64,000 bases of DNA from Oceanicella actignis (lineage in GTDB: Bacteria > Pseudomonadota > Alphaproteobacteria > Rhodobacterales > Rhodobacteraceae), in assembly GCF_008124525.1 (NCBI RefSeq), contig NZ_VNHJ01000001.1, forward strand, positions 62,001-126,000, in the 5' to 3' direction. Each line of letters starts with the position of its first letter. Within the stretch, counting starts at the first letter, position 1. The position numbers were made by a program, and so were the translations under genes. This document shows, piece after piece, positions 37,369 to 46,494 of this stretch. The notes under the pieces were generated by a model. That model saw only the letters and a list, made by a program, of their open reading frames with translations. It did not search any database and had not been told where the DNA came from.

Positions 37369-39935
37369 GCGCTCCGGCCCTTGCGCCGCTTCTGGCGGCG
37401 CTGGGCGCGCTGGCCAGTCACTGGCGCCGGCGGCCGGGGCAGCTGGCGGCGCTTCTGGGCGGGCTGGCGGCGGCGACGGCGCTGTGGTCGGGGATTCAGG
37501 CGCTCAACGCCCATGCCCGCGCCAGCTACGACGCCGCCGCGCGCGAGCTGGGCGGCGGCGCGCGGCTGGTTGCGGCCGCGCCCGGCGCGACGATCGACGA
37601 GGGCGTCTTCGCCGCGCTGCGCCGCGCGGGCTGGTCGGTCTCGCCGGTGGTCGAGGGCGCGGTGCGCGCGAACGGCGCGACCTTGCGCGTGATCGGGATC
37701 GACCCCGTTTCGGCGCCTGCGGGGCTTGCGCCGGGCGTGTTCGGCGGCGGTTCGGGCGACGACGGGGGCGACGCGGGCGACGGGGGCGACGGGGGCGCGC
37801 CCGGCGGCGGGCACGGTTCGCGCGCGCCGGGCGAGGGGGACGCGGCGCGCGACCTGGCCGCCTTCATCACGCCGCCGGGGCTGGCGCTGGCGGCGCCCGA
37901 GACTCTGGCCGCGCTGGGCCTTTCGCCGGGCGCGCGCCCGCGCGCGCAAGGCGGGCGCCCCTTGCCGCCCGTGCGCCCCGCCGCGGGGGCGCCGCCGGGC
38001 GCGCTGGTGATGGATGTGGGCATGGCGCAGGCGGCGCTGGGGCTCGAGGGCCGGTTGAGCGCGCTGGCGCTGGCGGGGCCGGTTCCGCCTGCGGCCGCGG
38101 ATCTGCCGGCGCGCCTCGGGCTGAGCATGCGCGAGGCGCCGGCGGGCGCGGATCTGGCGCGGCTGACCGCCAGCTTTCACATGAACCTCGACGCCTTCGC
38201 CCTGCTGGCCTTCCTGGTGGGGCTGTTCATCGCGCGCGCGGCGGCGGGGCTGGCCTTCGAGCAGCGCCGCCCGCTTTTGCGTACCATGCGCGCCTGCGGG
38301 CTGGCGGCCTCGACCGCCGCCTGGGCGCTGGCGATCGAGGCGCTGGGCGCCGCGCTCGTGGCGGGGCTTGCCGGCCTCGCCGGCGGGCGGGCGCTGGCCC
38401 GGGCGCTGCTGCCCGATCTGGCCGAGAGCCTCAACGCCCTTTACGGCGCGCAGCTTGGGGCCGAGCTGGCGCCCGGCCCGGCCTGGTGGGCGGGCGGGTT
38501 GGCCATGAGCTGCGCGGGCGCGCTGGCCGCCGCCCTGGGCGGGGTGTGGAGCGCGGCGCGGATGCCGGCGCTGGACTCGGCGCGTCCGACCGCCTGGCGG
38601 CGCGCGCAGCGCCGGCGCACGCGCCTGCAGCTGGCCGGCGCGGCGGGGGCGGGGCTGGCCGGCGCGGCGGCCTTCGGCGCGCTTGGCGGGCTGGCCGGGG
38701 GCTTTGCGTTGCTGGCGGGGGCGATGCTGAGCGCGGCGCTGGCGCTGCCGGCGGCGCTGGACCTTGCGCTGGCGCTGGCCGAGCGCGCCGCGCGCCGGCT
38801 GGGCGCGCTGGCGCATTGGGCGGCCGCGGATGCGCGCCAGCAGCTGCCGGGGCTGGCGCTGGCGCTGATGGCCCTCTTGCTGGCGCTGGGGGCGAATATC
38901 GGCGTCGGCGCGATGACCGAGGGCTTCCGCCGCACCTTCGAGGACTGGCTCGAGCAGCGCCTGACGGCCGAACTCTACGTGCGCGCGGGCGATCCCGCCG
39001 AGGCCGACGCGCTGGCGGCGTGGCTGGCCGCGCGTCCCGAGGCGGCGGCCGTTCTGCGCGAATCCGAGGCGCGCCTGCGCATCGGCGGCTGGCCGGTCGC
39101 GCTGCGCGGCGCGCCCGATCACCCGACCTACCGCGAGCGCTGGCCGCTTCTGTCGGCCGAGCCCGGCGCCCGGGACGCGATCGCCGCCGGGCGCGGCGCG
39201 GCGGCGTCCGAGCAGCTGGCGCGGCGGCTGGGGCTTGGCCTTGGGGACGAGCTGAGCGTTCCGACCCCGCGCGGCCCGTGGCGCCTGCGCATCGTGGCGC
39301 TGTTCGCCGATTACGGCGCGGCCGAAGGGAAGCTGCGCGTGAACGATGCGGCCATGGCGGCGCATTTCCCCGCCGCCGACCGCACGCGCATGGCGGTGCG
39401 GGCCGATCCGGCGGCGGTTCCGGCGCTGGCGGCGGCGGTCGCGGCGCATGGGCCGGGCGCGCCGCAGGTGATCGACCGCGCGGCGCTCAAGGCGCGCAGC
39501 CTGCGCATCTTCGAGCGCACCTTCGCGGTCACCGCGGCCCTCAATGCGCTGACCTTCGCGGTGGCGGGCGCGGCGCTGTTCGCGGCGCTGGCGACCTTGG
39601 CGCGCGCGCGCCTGGCCCAGTCGGCGCCGGTCTGGGCCATGGGCGCGCCGCGCCGCGCGCTGGTGCGGCTCGATCTGGCCAAGACGGTGGCGCTGGCGCT
39701 GGGCACGTCGGCGCTGGCCGTTCCGCTGGGCGTGGCGACGACGTGGATCCTGGTCGCCGTCGTCAATGTCGAGGCCTTCGGCTGGCGCCTGCCCATGCAT
39801 GTGTTTCCGGGCCAGTGGCTGCGGCTGGCGGCGCTGGCCGGGCTGACGGCGGCGGCGGCCTCGCTGGCGGCCTCGCGCGCGTTGTCGCGCACGCCGCCCG
39901 CCACGCTGGCCAAGGTGTTCGCCGATGAACGCTGA
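37365..39935 (+). CDS. Large FtsX/LolE-like ABC permease
   Basis: An 856-residue permease with about ten hydrophobic segments. One lies at 26-46, a block at ~272-480, one at ~500-520 and three near the C-terminus ([20 protein letters not shown], the [16 protein letters not shown] stretch and [19 protein letters not shown]), the last three forming a FtsX domain. Large periplasmic parts lie between. This size and order suggest two FtsX units in one chain, in place of separate AttF and AttG permeases. A Gly/Asp-rich insert ([18 protein letters not shown]) lies at about 126-145. It overlaps the following lipocalin gene by 11 bases. Confidence 0.88.
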
Positions 39936-41427
39936 GAGCGCCGCCCCCCGCCCCCGCCGCCGCGCGACCGTGTGCGCCGCCTTGCGCGCGCGGCGGATGA
40001 TGGGCGCGGCCGCGTTGGCGGCGCTGGCTGCGCTGGCCCCGGCATGGGCTGGCGCCGGGCCGTCCGGGGCGGGCGCGTCGCAGCCCGAGGGGCAGCGCCT
40101 GGGCGCCGCCCCGGCGCAGTCGCCGGCCCGCGATCGCGGCCCGGCTTCGCCCCCGACCGGCGCGCCGGATGACGGGCGCGCCGGCGCCCATGGATCGGTC
40201 CGGGGCGCCGCCGAGCCTCTCGGCCGGCGCGCCGCAGCGCCCTTTCTTGCGCGCGCCGTCCAGGGCGCCGACCGGCCCCTTGCCGGGGCGCCCGCCCTGT
40301 CCCAAGGCGCCGTTCGGGTCGCGCAGGCGGATCGCGCCGCCCCCACGCCCGCGCCAACCCCCGGCCCGACGCCCGCCGCGCGCCTTGCGGACCGGCCCGC
40401 CGGCGCCCCCGCCGCCCAGCTTCCGGCGCAGTCGCGGCAGGGCTTCGCCGGGCTTGGAGAGGCTGCCGAGGGCTTCGCCCCCGTGATGCGGGGAACGCGG
40501 CTGGTCTTTCCGCGCGATCACGGCGCGCATCCGCGTCACCGCATCGAGTGGTGGTATCTGACCGCCAACCTGACCGCCGAGGACGGCGCCGAGCTGGGCG
40601 TCCAGTGGACCCTGTTCCGCCAGGCGCTGGCGCCGGAAGGCCCGGCGCGGGGCTGGGCGACGCCGCAGCTGTGGATGGGTCACGCCGCCGCCACCTCGGC
40701 CGGGGCGCATCGCTTCGCGCAGAAGCTGGCGCGCGGGGGCGTGGGCGTCGCGGGCGTGACGGCCGAACCCTTGGCCGCCTGGATCGACGACTGGCGCCTG
40801 GCGGCGCGCGGCCCGGGCATGAAGCTGCTCGAAGCGCGCGCCTCGGGCGAGGGCTTCGCCTATGAGCTCGAGCTGCGCGCCGAGGGCCCGCCGGTGCTGC
40901 ATGGCGATGGGGGGTGGTCGCTCAAATCCGCGCAGGGGCAGGCCAGCCACTACGTTTCGCTGCCTTTCCTGAGCGCCGAGGGCTGGGTCGCCATCGACGG
41001 GCGCCGCATGCGCGTGCGCGGGCGCGCATGGATGGATCACGAATGGTCCAGCCGCCCGCTTTCGGCCGATCAGAAGGGGTGGGACTGGTTCTCGATCCAC
41101 TTCGACGACGGGGCGCGGCTGATGCTGTTCGCCCTGCGCGGGGCGGACGGGGCGTTCCTGTCGGGCTCGTGGATCGCGCCCGACGGCGCCGTCCAGCCGC
41201 TGGGACCCGACGAGATCCGCATGACTCCGCTGTCGCGCCGGCGCGTGGCGGGGCGCGCGCTGCCGCTGCGCTGGCGGCTCGAACTGCCGCGCCGCGGGTT
41301 GCGCATCGAGACGGCGCCGCTCAATCCCGAGGCGTGGATGGCCGCGCGCTTTGCGTATTGGGAGGGGCCGATCCGCGTCAGCGGCACGCGCACGGGCCGC
41401 GGCTACATGGAGCTGACGGGATATTGA
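39925..41427 (+). CDS. AttH/CrtC-like lipocalin-type exported protein
   Basis: A 500-residue protein. A signal-like segment is at about 25-43 ([20 protein letters not shown]); ~125 Ala/Pro-rich residues follow. From ~205 to the end it is an AttH/carotenoid 1,2-hydratase-like lipocalin domain: [20 protein letters not shown]-type [13 protein letters not shown], a WMDHEWSS motif and the C-terminal [21 protein letters not shown]. Both CrtC and AttH belong to this fold; here the ABC ATPase-permease pair before it favours AttH, a secreted component of the transport complex. A carotenoid hydratase is less likely without crt genes. It may carry or extract a lipid-like molecule (inference). Confidence 0.85.
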   Translation: MNAESAAPRPRRRATVCAALRARRMMGAAALAALAALAPAWAGAGPSGAGASQPEGQRLGAAPAQSPARDRGPASPPTGAPDDGRAGAHGSVRGAAEPLGRRAAAPFLARAVQGADRPLAGAPALSQGAVRVAQADRAAPTPAPTPGPTPAARLADRPAGAPAAQLPAQSRQGFAGLGEAAEGFAPVMRGTRLVFPRDHGAHPRHRIEWWYLTANLTAEDGAELGVQWTLFRQALAPEGPARGWATPQLWMGHAAATSAGAHRFAQKLARGGVGVAGVTAEPLAAWIDDWRLAARGPGMKLLEARASGEGFAYELELRAEGPPVLHGDGGWSLKSAQGQASHYVSLPFLSAEGWVAIDGRRMRVRGRAWMDHEWSSRPLSADQKGWDWFSIHFDDGARLMLFALRGADGAFLSGSWIAPDGAVQPLGPDEIRMTPLSRRRVAGRALPLRWRLELPRRGLRIETAPLNPEAWMAARFAYWEGPIRVSGTRTGRGYMELTGY

Positions 41428-41463
41428 CGCAATATTGATGCAGCGGCCTGGCCTGCGCCGCGC

Positions 41464-42234
41464 TCAGAACGGGCAGGGGGCCTCGACGCGCACATGCGCG
41501 CCGTCGCGCGGGTGGCGGAAATCCAGCCGCCAGGCGTGCAGCTGCAGCCGCTCGGCGCCGGGCTCGGGGCCGCCATACAGCCGGTCGCCCAGAATGGGAT
41601 GCCCGATGGCCAGCATGTGCACGCGCAGCTGGTGGCTGCGGCCGGTCAGCGGCTCGAGCAGCAGGCGCGTCGCGCCGTCCTCGCGCGCCAGAACGCGCCA
41701 GCGCGTCAGCGCCGGCTTGCCGCGCGCATGGTCCACCATCTGGCGCGGGCGGTTGGGCCAGTCGCAGATCAGCGGCAGGTCGATCTCGCCGGCCTCGTCC
41801 GCCACCTGGCCGCGGACGCGGGCGATGTAGGCCTTGCGCACGTGGCGGCGCTCGAATTGCAGCGACAGGATGCGCTGGGCGCGCCGGTTGCGCGCCATCA
41901 GCAGCGCGCCCGAGGTGTCCATGTCCAGCCGGTGAACGATCAGCGCGCCGGGGAACAGGCGCCGCGCGCGGGCCTCGGCGCAGTCGGCAAGGTCGGGCGT
42001 CCTGCCCGGAACGGTCAGCAGGCCGGCGGGCTTGTCCACGGCCAGCGCGTCGTCATCGGCCAGCAGAACGGGCAGCCAGGGCTCTTGCGGGGGCGCGTAG
42101 CGCAGCGGCGGAACGGGCGCCGACGCGCCCGCCGCCGACCCGGCGGCGCCGGCCGAGCGCGCGCCGTCCGGGCCGGGCGCGTCGGATGGCGCGTCGGCTG
42201 GCGCAGCTGGCGGCGCGGGCGGTCTGGCGGGCAT
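41464..42234 (-). CDS. RluA-type pseudouridine synthase
   Basis: A 256-residue pseudouridine synthase of the RluA family. The catalytic motif FPGALIVHRLDMDTSGALL carries the essential Asp, with the aromatic-contact stretch GRSHQLRVHMLAIGHPILGDRLY downstream. About 45 Ala/Pro residues precede the core domain and there is no S4 domain, so it fits the short RluA/TruC subgroup that modifies 23S rRNA or tRNA. The exact target is not determined. It converges with the lipocalin gene, whose end shows two near-identical copies of atattga(c/t)gca. Confidence 0.9.
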   Translation of the reverse strand: MPARPPAPPAAPADAPSDAPGPDGARSAGAAGSAAGASAPVPPLRYAPPQEPWLPVLLADDDALAVDKPAGLLTVPGRTPDLADCAEARARRLFPGALIVHRLDMDTSGALLMARNRRAQRILSLQFERRHVRKAYIARVRGQVADEAGEIDLPLICDWPNRPRQMVDHARGKPALTRWRVLAREDGATRLLLEPLTGRSHQLRVHMLAIGHPILGDRLYGGPEPGAERLQLHAWRLDFRHPRDGAHVRVEAPCPF

Positions 42235-42365
42235 GGGGGCTCCTGCGGGCGGGGGCGGGGCGTTGCGCGGGCCGGAAAGCTAGCGGCGTGGCGCGCCGGC
42301 GTCCAGTTCCGCCCGTCTCGCGCCCGTATCGCGCCAGTCTGCGGCGCCTCTTCGGCCACTCTTCG

Positions 42366-42431
42366 GCCCGTGTCCAGCCCGTGTCCCGCCCGTGTCCGAC
42401 CCGTGTCCGGCCCGCGTCCGGCCCCTGTCGG
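42366..42431. repeat. Six degenerate 11-bp tandem repeats
   Basis: Six 11-bp units of the form (g/a)cccgtgtccg with few differences: gcccgtgtcca, gcccgtgtccc, gcccgtgtccg, acccgtgtccg, gcccgcgtccg, gcccctgtcgg. Related but decayed motifs (cgcccgtctcgcgcccgtatcg) precede it near 42310. The array is in the divergent region between the RluA-type gene and the oxidoreductase. Otherwise the 341-bp gap 42235-42575 holds the promoter and dyad below. Confidence 0.9.
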
Positions 42432-42497
42432 GCGCGCCGACCGGGGGGCGATCGGGGCCGCGGGCGCCGGCCGTCGGCCGGAGCCGTCGATGCGCCC

Positions 42498-42525
42498 TTG
42501 CGCCGCGCGGCGCCTCGGTTAGAGT
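42498..42525 (+). promoter_or_regulatory. Candidate promoter of the oxidoreductase gene
   Basis: TTGCGC (42498-42503), a 16-base spacer and TAGAGT (42520-42525). Transcription would start near 42532. Confidence 0.4.
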
Positions 42526-42535
42526 GCCGACAAGA

Positions 42536-42552
42536 GCGGAACGCAGTTCCGC
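42536..42552. promoter_or_regulatory. Inverted repeat GCGGAAC-N3-GTTCCGC
   Basis: GCGGAACGCAGTTCCGC is a perfect seven-base inverted repeat with a three-base centre. It lies just after the predicted transcription start of the oxidoreductase operon, where a bound repressor would block. The same half-sites, in opposite arrangement, form the dyad at 46455-46473. Confidence 0.6.
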
Positions 42553-42575
42553 AGCTTGAAGCAAGGATGTTCGCC

Positions 42576-43655
42576 ATGACCCAGACCATTCCCGCCACCA
42601 TGCGCCGTGTGGCGCTGGCCGCCCGTCCCAAGGGCGCCGTCACCCCCGACTGCTTCCGCATCGAGGAGCTTCCCATGCCCCAGCCCGGCCCCGGCCAGTT
42701 CCTGGTGCGGGTGATCTGGCTGTCGCTCGATCCCTACATGCGCGGGCGCATGGACGAATCGAAGTCCTACGCCAAGGGCGTCGAGATCGGCGAAACCATG
42801 CAGGGCGGCGCCGTGGGCGAGGTGATCGCCTCGAACCATCCGGGCTTCGCGGTGGGCGAGTTCGTGGTCGGCCCCTTCGGCTGGGCCACCCATGCGCTGT
42901 CCGACGGCGAGGGCGTGCGCAAGCTGGACCCGGCGCGCGCGCCGATCTCGACCGCGCTGGGCGTGCTGGGCATGCCCGGGCACACCGCCTGGGTGGGCCT
43001 CAACGACATCGGCCAGCCCAAGGCGGGCGAGACGCTGGTCGTCGGCGCCGCCACGGGCGCGGTGGGCCAGGTGGTCGGCCAGCTGGCCAAGGCCCGGGGT
43101 CTGCGCGCGGTGGGCGTGGCGGGCGGCCCCGACAAGTGCCGCTACGCGGTCGAGGAGCTGGGCTTCGACGCCTGCATCGACCACCGCGCCGCGCCCGACG
43201 CCAAGGCGCTGCGCGCGCAGCTGGCCGAGGCCTGCCCCGACGGCGTGGACATCTATTACGAGAATGTCGGCGGCAAGACGCTCGAGGCCGTCATTCCGCT
43301 GATGAACGTGCACGGGCGCATCCCGGTCTGCGGCATGATCTCGTGGTACGACCTTGGCGGGCTGGGCATGGGCGAGGTTCCCGGCCCCGATCGCCTGCCC
43401 AGGGTCTGGCGCACGATCCTGGTGCAGCGGCTCAAGGTCCAGGGCTTCATCATCTTCGACCACAACGACCGCTTCGCCCCCTTCGAGGAAGAGGTCTCGG
43501 CCATGATCCGCGACGGGCGGCTGAAGTATCGCGAGACCATCGCCGAGGGGCTCGACGCCGCGCCCGAAGCCTTCATCGCCATGCTCAAGGGCGGCAATCT
43601 GGGCAAGCAGCTGGTCCGCGTCTCGGACGATCCCACGCGCGGGGACAAGGCGTGA
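42576..43655 (+). CDS. NADP-dependent oxidoreductase (CurA/leukotriene-B4 reductase type)
   Basis: A 359-residue zinc-free medium-chain reductase. The N-terminal catalytic domain has WLSLDPYMRGRMDESKSYA, and the Rossmann domain has VGAATGAVGQVVGQLAKARG (about 158-177) followed by AGGPDKCRYAVEELG, which suits NADP(H). The family reduces alpha,beta-unsaturated ketones, aldehydes and other enones. ATG 42576 has aagga at seven to eight bases; ATG 42567 in the same frame has no such spacing. It overlaps the phosphatase gene (GTGA). The physiological substrate is not known. Confidence 0.9.
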   Translation: MTQTIPATMRRVALAARPKGAVTPDCFRIEELPMPQPGPGQFLVRVIWLSLDPYMRGRMDESKSYAKGVEIGETMQGGAVGEVIASNHPGFAVGEFVVGPFGWATHALSDGEGVRKLDPARAPISTALGVLGMPGHTAWVGLNDIGQPKAGETLVVGAATGAVGQVVGQLAKARGLRAVGVAGGPDKCRYAVEELGFDACIDHRAAPDAKALRAQLAEACPDGVDIYYENVGGKTLEAVIPLMNVHGRIPVCGMISWYDLGGLGMGEVPGPDRLPRVWRTILVQRLKVQGFIIFDHNDRFAPFEEEVSAMIRDGRLKYRETIAEGLDAAPEAFIAMLKGGNLGKQLVRVSDDPTRGDKA

Positions 43656-44314
43656 GCCAGCTTCTGCTGGCGCGCCACGGCCAGGCCAGCTTCGGCGCGC
43701 AGGATTACGACGTGCTGTCCGATCTGGGCCGCAGCCAGGCCCGCTGGCTGGGCGAGCACCTGGCCGCGGCGGGCGTGCGGCCGGTTCGGGCGCTGGCGGG
43801 CACGCTGCGCCGCCAGCGCGAGACGGCGGCGCTGGCGCTTGAGGCGATGGGGCTGCCCGAGCTCGAGATCGAGACCCATCCGGGCTTCGACGAATACGAC
43901 GCCGAGGCGGTTCTGGCCGCCTGGCGGCGCGCCAACCCCGACGAACCGGTCCCGACCGACCGGCGCGGCCATTTCCGCGCCTTGGCGCGGGCGCTGGCCG
44001 ACTGGCAGGCGGGGCGCATCGACGGGGCCGAGAGCTTCGCCGCCTTCGAGGCGCGCGTGGCCGAGGCCATGTCCCGCGCCCTGGCCGCGGCGGCCGAGGG
44101 CGGGCCGGTGCTGGCGGTCAGCTCGGGCGGGGTGATCGGGCAGGCGGTGCGCGCGGCGCTGTCGGCGCCGGCCGAGGCGATGATCCGCCTGCACATGCAG
44201 GTGCGCAACGCCTCGCTCACGCGCTTCTTCGCGGGGCGCGAGGCGCCCTGGCTGGGCAGCTTCAACGAGACCCCGCATCTGGACCTGCGCCCCGGCGCCG
44301 TCACCTGGTCCTGA
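43652..44314 (+). CDS. Histidine phosphatase family protein
   Basis: A 220-residue phosphoglycerate-mutase-like phosphatase. The catalytic motif is LLLARHGQASFG (RHG with the nucleophilic His near residue 9), and a second active-site region VLAVSSGGVIGQAVRA lies near 150-165. The start is GTG 43652, overlapping the oxidoreductase stop as GTGA. Substrate is unknown; the overlap indicates translation with the oxidoreductase, so it may act on the same route or be a housekeeping phosphatase. Confidence 0.87.
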   Translation: MSQLLLARHGQASFGAQDYDVLSDLGRSQARWLGEHLAAAGVRPVRALAGTLRRQRETAALALEAMGLPELEIETHPGFDEYDAEAVLAAWRRANPDEPVPTDRRGHFRALARALADWQAGRIDGAESFAAFEARVAEAMSRALAAAAEGGPVLAVSSGGVIGQAVRAALSAPAEAMIRLHMQVRNASLTRFFAGREAPWLGSFNETPHLDLRPGAVTWS

Positions 44315-44324
44315 CCGGGCGACG

Positions 44325-44355
44325 GCCGGGCCGGCGGATTTCGCCCTGGCCCGGC
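44325..44355. terminator. Strong bidirectional hairpin between convergent genes
   Basis: gccgggcc-ggcg (44325-44336), loop gattt, cgcc-ct-ggcccggc (44342-44355): 12 base pairs with a two-base bulge. It begins 11 bases after the phosphatase stop. There is no T-tract, so termination is plausible but not certain. The remaining gap to 44523 holds no gene. Confidence 0.5.
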
Positions 44356-44522
44356 GGGGCGGGTCGGGGGCGAGCGTCGCCGCGGCCCACGGCGCCTTCG
44401 CCGCGGACCATTCGGCCGCCGCGGCGCGTTCGGCGCCGCTCGAACCCCGCCTTCGCCGCCGTTTTGCGCCGACGCTCCCGGGCGGGTGCGGCCGGGGCGC
44501 GCAGGCCCCCGGCCGCGCGGCT

Positions 44523-45380
44523 TCAGGCCGGATCGCCCATCGGGTCGCCGCCGGCGCCGCGCCAGCGCATGGTGGCCACGCCCTTGGCCAGAGGGGCGCC
44601 GGTCTCGTCATGCAGATCGACCTCGGCGAAAAAGGTCTTGCGTCCGCCGCCGGTCTGGCGCGCCTCGGCGATCATGCGCCGCCCGCGCAGCTGGCCCAGA
44701 TAGTTGATGGTCAGCGACAGCGTCATCGCCCGCCGCACGCGGCCCGGATGGGGGCACCAGCAGCCGGCGAAGCCCGCCGCCGTGTCGATCAACGCCGCGT
44801 GCACGCCTCCATGGGGCAGGCCGTAGCGGTTGGCATGGCGGGCGGGATCGACCTCGAGCGCGACGCGCGCGTAGCCCTCGGACCAGGCCTCTATGCGAAA
44901 GCCGAGAAGGCGCTGGAAGGGGTAGAGGGGCTCTCCGGTGACGGGATCGACCGAACCCGAGAGTTCGGCCCGCGCAAGCGCGTCCGCCTCCGGCGCCGGG
45001 CCCCCAGGCGCGTCGCCCCCGTCCGCGCCGCCCGTTTCCGCGCCGGACGAGCGGCTCGGCGCGGCGTCCCGCGATCGGGCGCCGGGGGCGGCTTCGGGGC
45101 CGGGGGCGGCGGAATGGTCGCCGGCCGCCGGGCGCGCGCCGCCGCCGGAAGCGCGCGGCTCATGCGCCGAATCCGCCCCCGCCTCATCCGCCCCCGCCTC
45201 GCCGGCAAGCGCGCCGGACGCGGCGCCGGGGCCGCCCGGTCGCGCATCGGCGCGCGCCGCCCGCGGCGCGTCCTCGCGCGCGCCGGCTGCGCCCGGGCTA
45301 CGTCCCGGGGCCTGTTCGGCGCCCTGGCGGGGCGGCGCGGGAGGTGCGCCGGGGGGCGGGCCGGGGGGCGCTGCGCTCAT
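44523..45380 (-). CDS. PaaI-type acyl-CoA thioesterase with a long disordered N-terminus
   Basis: A 285-residue protein. The hotdog thioesterase domain occupies about 155-275, with the motif NRYGLPHGGVHAALIDTAAGFAG containing the HGG-type active-site region and later MTLSLTINYLGQL. Residues 1-140 are almost all Ala, Pro, Gly and charged residues without structure. The start at ATG 45380 overlaps the IclR regulator's stop (ATGA), so the odd N-terminus is probably translated; ordinary members have ~140 residues. It may remove CoA from phenylacetyl- or hydroxybenzoyl-type thioesters, or from fatty acyl-CoAs made by the ligase across the regulator. Confidence 0.83.
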   Translation of the reverse strand: MSAAPPGPPPGAPPAPPRQGAEQAPGRSPGAAGAREDAPRAARADARPGGPGAASGALAGEAGADEAGADSAHEPRASGGGARPAAGDHSAAPGPEAAPGARSRDAAPSRSSGAETGGADGGDAPGGPAPEADALARAELSGSVDPVTGEPLYPFQRLLGFRIEAWSEGYARVALEVDPARHANRYGLPHGGVHAALIDTAAGFAGCWCPHPGRVRRAMTLSLTINYLGQLRGRRMIAEARQTGGGRKTFFAEVDLHDETGAPLAKGVATMRWRGAGGDPMGDPA

Positions 45381-46186
45381 GCCTCGCGGCCGGCCGCGTC
45401 GAGCGGCGCCAGCGTCAGGTCGCGCGCGGCCCGCGCCAGGCGCGGACCCATCTCTTCGCGCAGGAACTCGGGCGAGACGAGGAAGGACGGGCCGCCCACA
45501 TTCATGGCGAAGATGCGCTCGCGATCGGCCGAGTAGATGGGCGCGGCGATGCCGTGGATCTCCTTCTTCCACTCGCCGAAGGACGAGACGTAGCCATGCC
45601 GGCGGTATTCCTCCAGCGCGCGGGCCAGACCCTCGGCGTTGGCGGCGGCGTGCTCGGGGCGCTCGGCGGCCAGCTCGTCCATGATGCGGCGGCGCTCGTC
45701 CGGCTCCATCGCCACCAGGATCGCGCGCCCGATCGCCGAGGCCGCCAGCGGCAGCCGCGCGCCCACGTCCAGCGACAGCGCCAGGGTCTGGGGCGCGCGG
45801 CGCACGGCGACGTAGACGGCCTTGAGCTTGTGCCGCTCGGCCAGCGCGACGGTGACGTTCTCGGCCTGGGCCAGCTCTTCCATCGCCGGCAGGGCGCGCT
45901 CGCGCATCTCCATGCCGTTGAGCACGCCGTAGCCGAGCCCCAGAATGCCCGGCCCCAGCTGATAGACGCCGGTCTTTTCGGAGTAGATCAGATAGCCCAG
46001 CGCGCACAGCGTGTAGGTCAGGCGCGTGACGGTGGGCTTGGGCAGGCCGTTGCGCTCGGCGATCTGCTGGTTCGTCAGGCCGTATTCGCCCGGGCGAAAG
46101 CAGCGCAGGATCTCGAGCCCGCGCGCCAGCGAGGTGACGAACTTGCGGTCCTCGGCGCCTTCGCGGGCGTCGTCGGCGACGGTCAT
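45377..46186 (-). CDS. IclR family transcriptional regulator
   Basis: A 269-residue IclR-type regulator. The N-terminal winged helix spans about 12-75 (KFVTSLARGLEILRCFRPG, LTNQQIAERNGLPKPTVTRLTYTL) and the effector-binding domain follows (IGRAILVAMEPDERRRIM, GIAAPIYSADRERIFAMNVGG). The PcaR/PobR-like subgroup is the closest by pattern. The start MTVADDAREG at 46186 precedes the helix-turn-helix; longer readings add a basic unconserved segment. It faces the acyl-CoA ligase gene with a 308-bp region between, containing a dyad that may be its operator. Confidence 0.9.
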   Translation of the reverse strand: MTVADDAREGAEDRKFVTSLARGLEILRCFRPGEYGLTNQQIAERNGLPKPTVTRLTYTLCALGYLIYSEKTGVYQLGPGILGLGYGVLNGMEMRERALPAMEELAQAENVTVALAERHKLKAVYVAVRRAPQTLALSLDVGARLPLAASAIGRAILVAMEPDERRRIMDELAAERPEHAAANAEGLARALEEYRRHGYVSSFGEWKKEIHGIAAPIYSADRERIFAMNVGGPSFLVSPEFLREEMGPRLARAARDLTLAPLDAAGREA

Positions 46187-46411
46187 GACGCGGCTCCTGA
46201 ACCGGGGCGCGGCGCGGCGGGCGCGCGGCTGACCCAGGCCGCTGGGCGGGCTTTCATGGCGGGCCTCCGTGTTGGGCGGCGCGGCTGCGCCTTGTTTTCG
46301 TTCTTTGCGGAACAGGCTTTCGCAAACTTGCGATCCGGTCAATGCTTTCTTCACAACCGCAGGCGTCGGGTCAAGCGGATTGACGTTGCGTCGCCTTGCC
46401 GCGCGGCTTGG
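46187..46411. promoter_or_regulatory. Regulatory region between the IclR and ligase genes
   Basis: A comparatively AT-rich region with a half-site gcggaaca (46307-46314) in gttctttgcggaac and a separate inverted repeat TCGCAA-AC-TTGCGA (46320-46333). These suit IclR autoregulation. No gene lies between 46187 and 46494. Confidence 0.4.
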
Positions 46412-46439
46412 TTGACAGCGAGGGCGGGCGCTTTCTACC
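46412..46439 (+). promoter_or_regulatory. Candidate promoter of the acyl-CoA ligase
   Basis: A consensus -35 TTGACA (46412-46417), a 16-base spacer and a weak -10 TCTACC (46434-46439). Transcription would start near 46446, about nine bases before the dyad. Confidence 0.5.
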
Positions 46440-46454
46440 GTCTTTCCAAAACAG

Positions 46455-46473
46455 GGTTCCGCCAAGCGGAACC
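46455..46473. promoter_or_regulatory. Inverted repeat GGTTCCGC-CAA-GCGGAACC
   Basis: A perfect eight-base inverted repeat with a three-base centre, placed directly downstream of the predicted start and 21 bases before the ATG. The position suggests a repressor site, with the divergent IclR protein as the most likely binder. Confidence 0.65.
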
Positions 46474-46494
46474 GAACGGACCGGAGGAACGCCC

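Noticed and set aside
40169-40486. A separate small gene in the lipocalin N-terminal region
   Set aside because: It is an alternative frame of the Ala/Pro linker; the linker frame is continuous with a signal peptide and the conserved domain.
39925-41427. Carotenoid 1,2-hydratase (crtC)
   Set aside because: The fold is shared, but no carotenoid or photosynthesis genes adjoin and the ABC transporter genes directly before it favour the AttH type.
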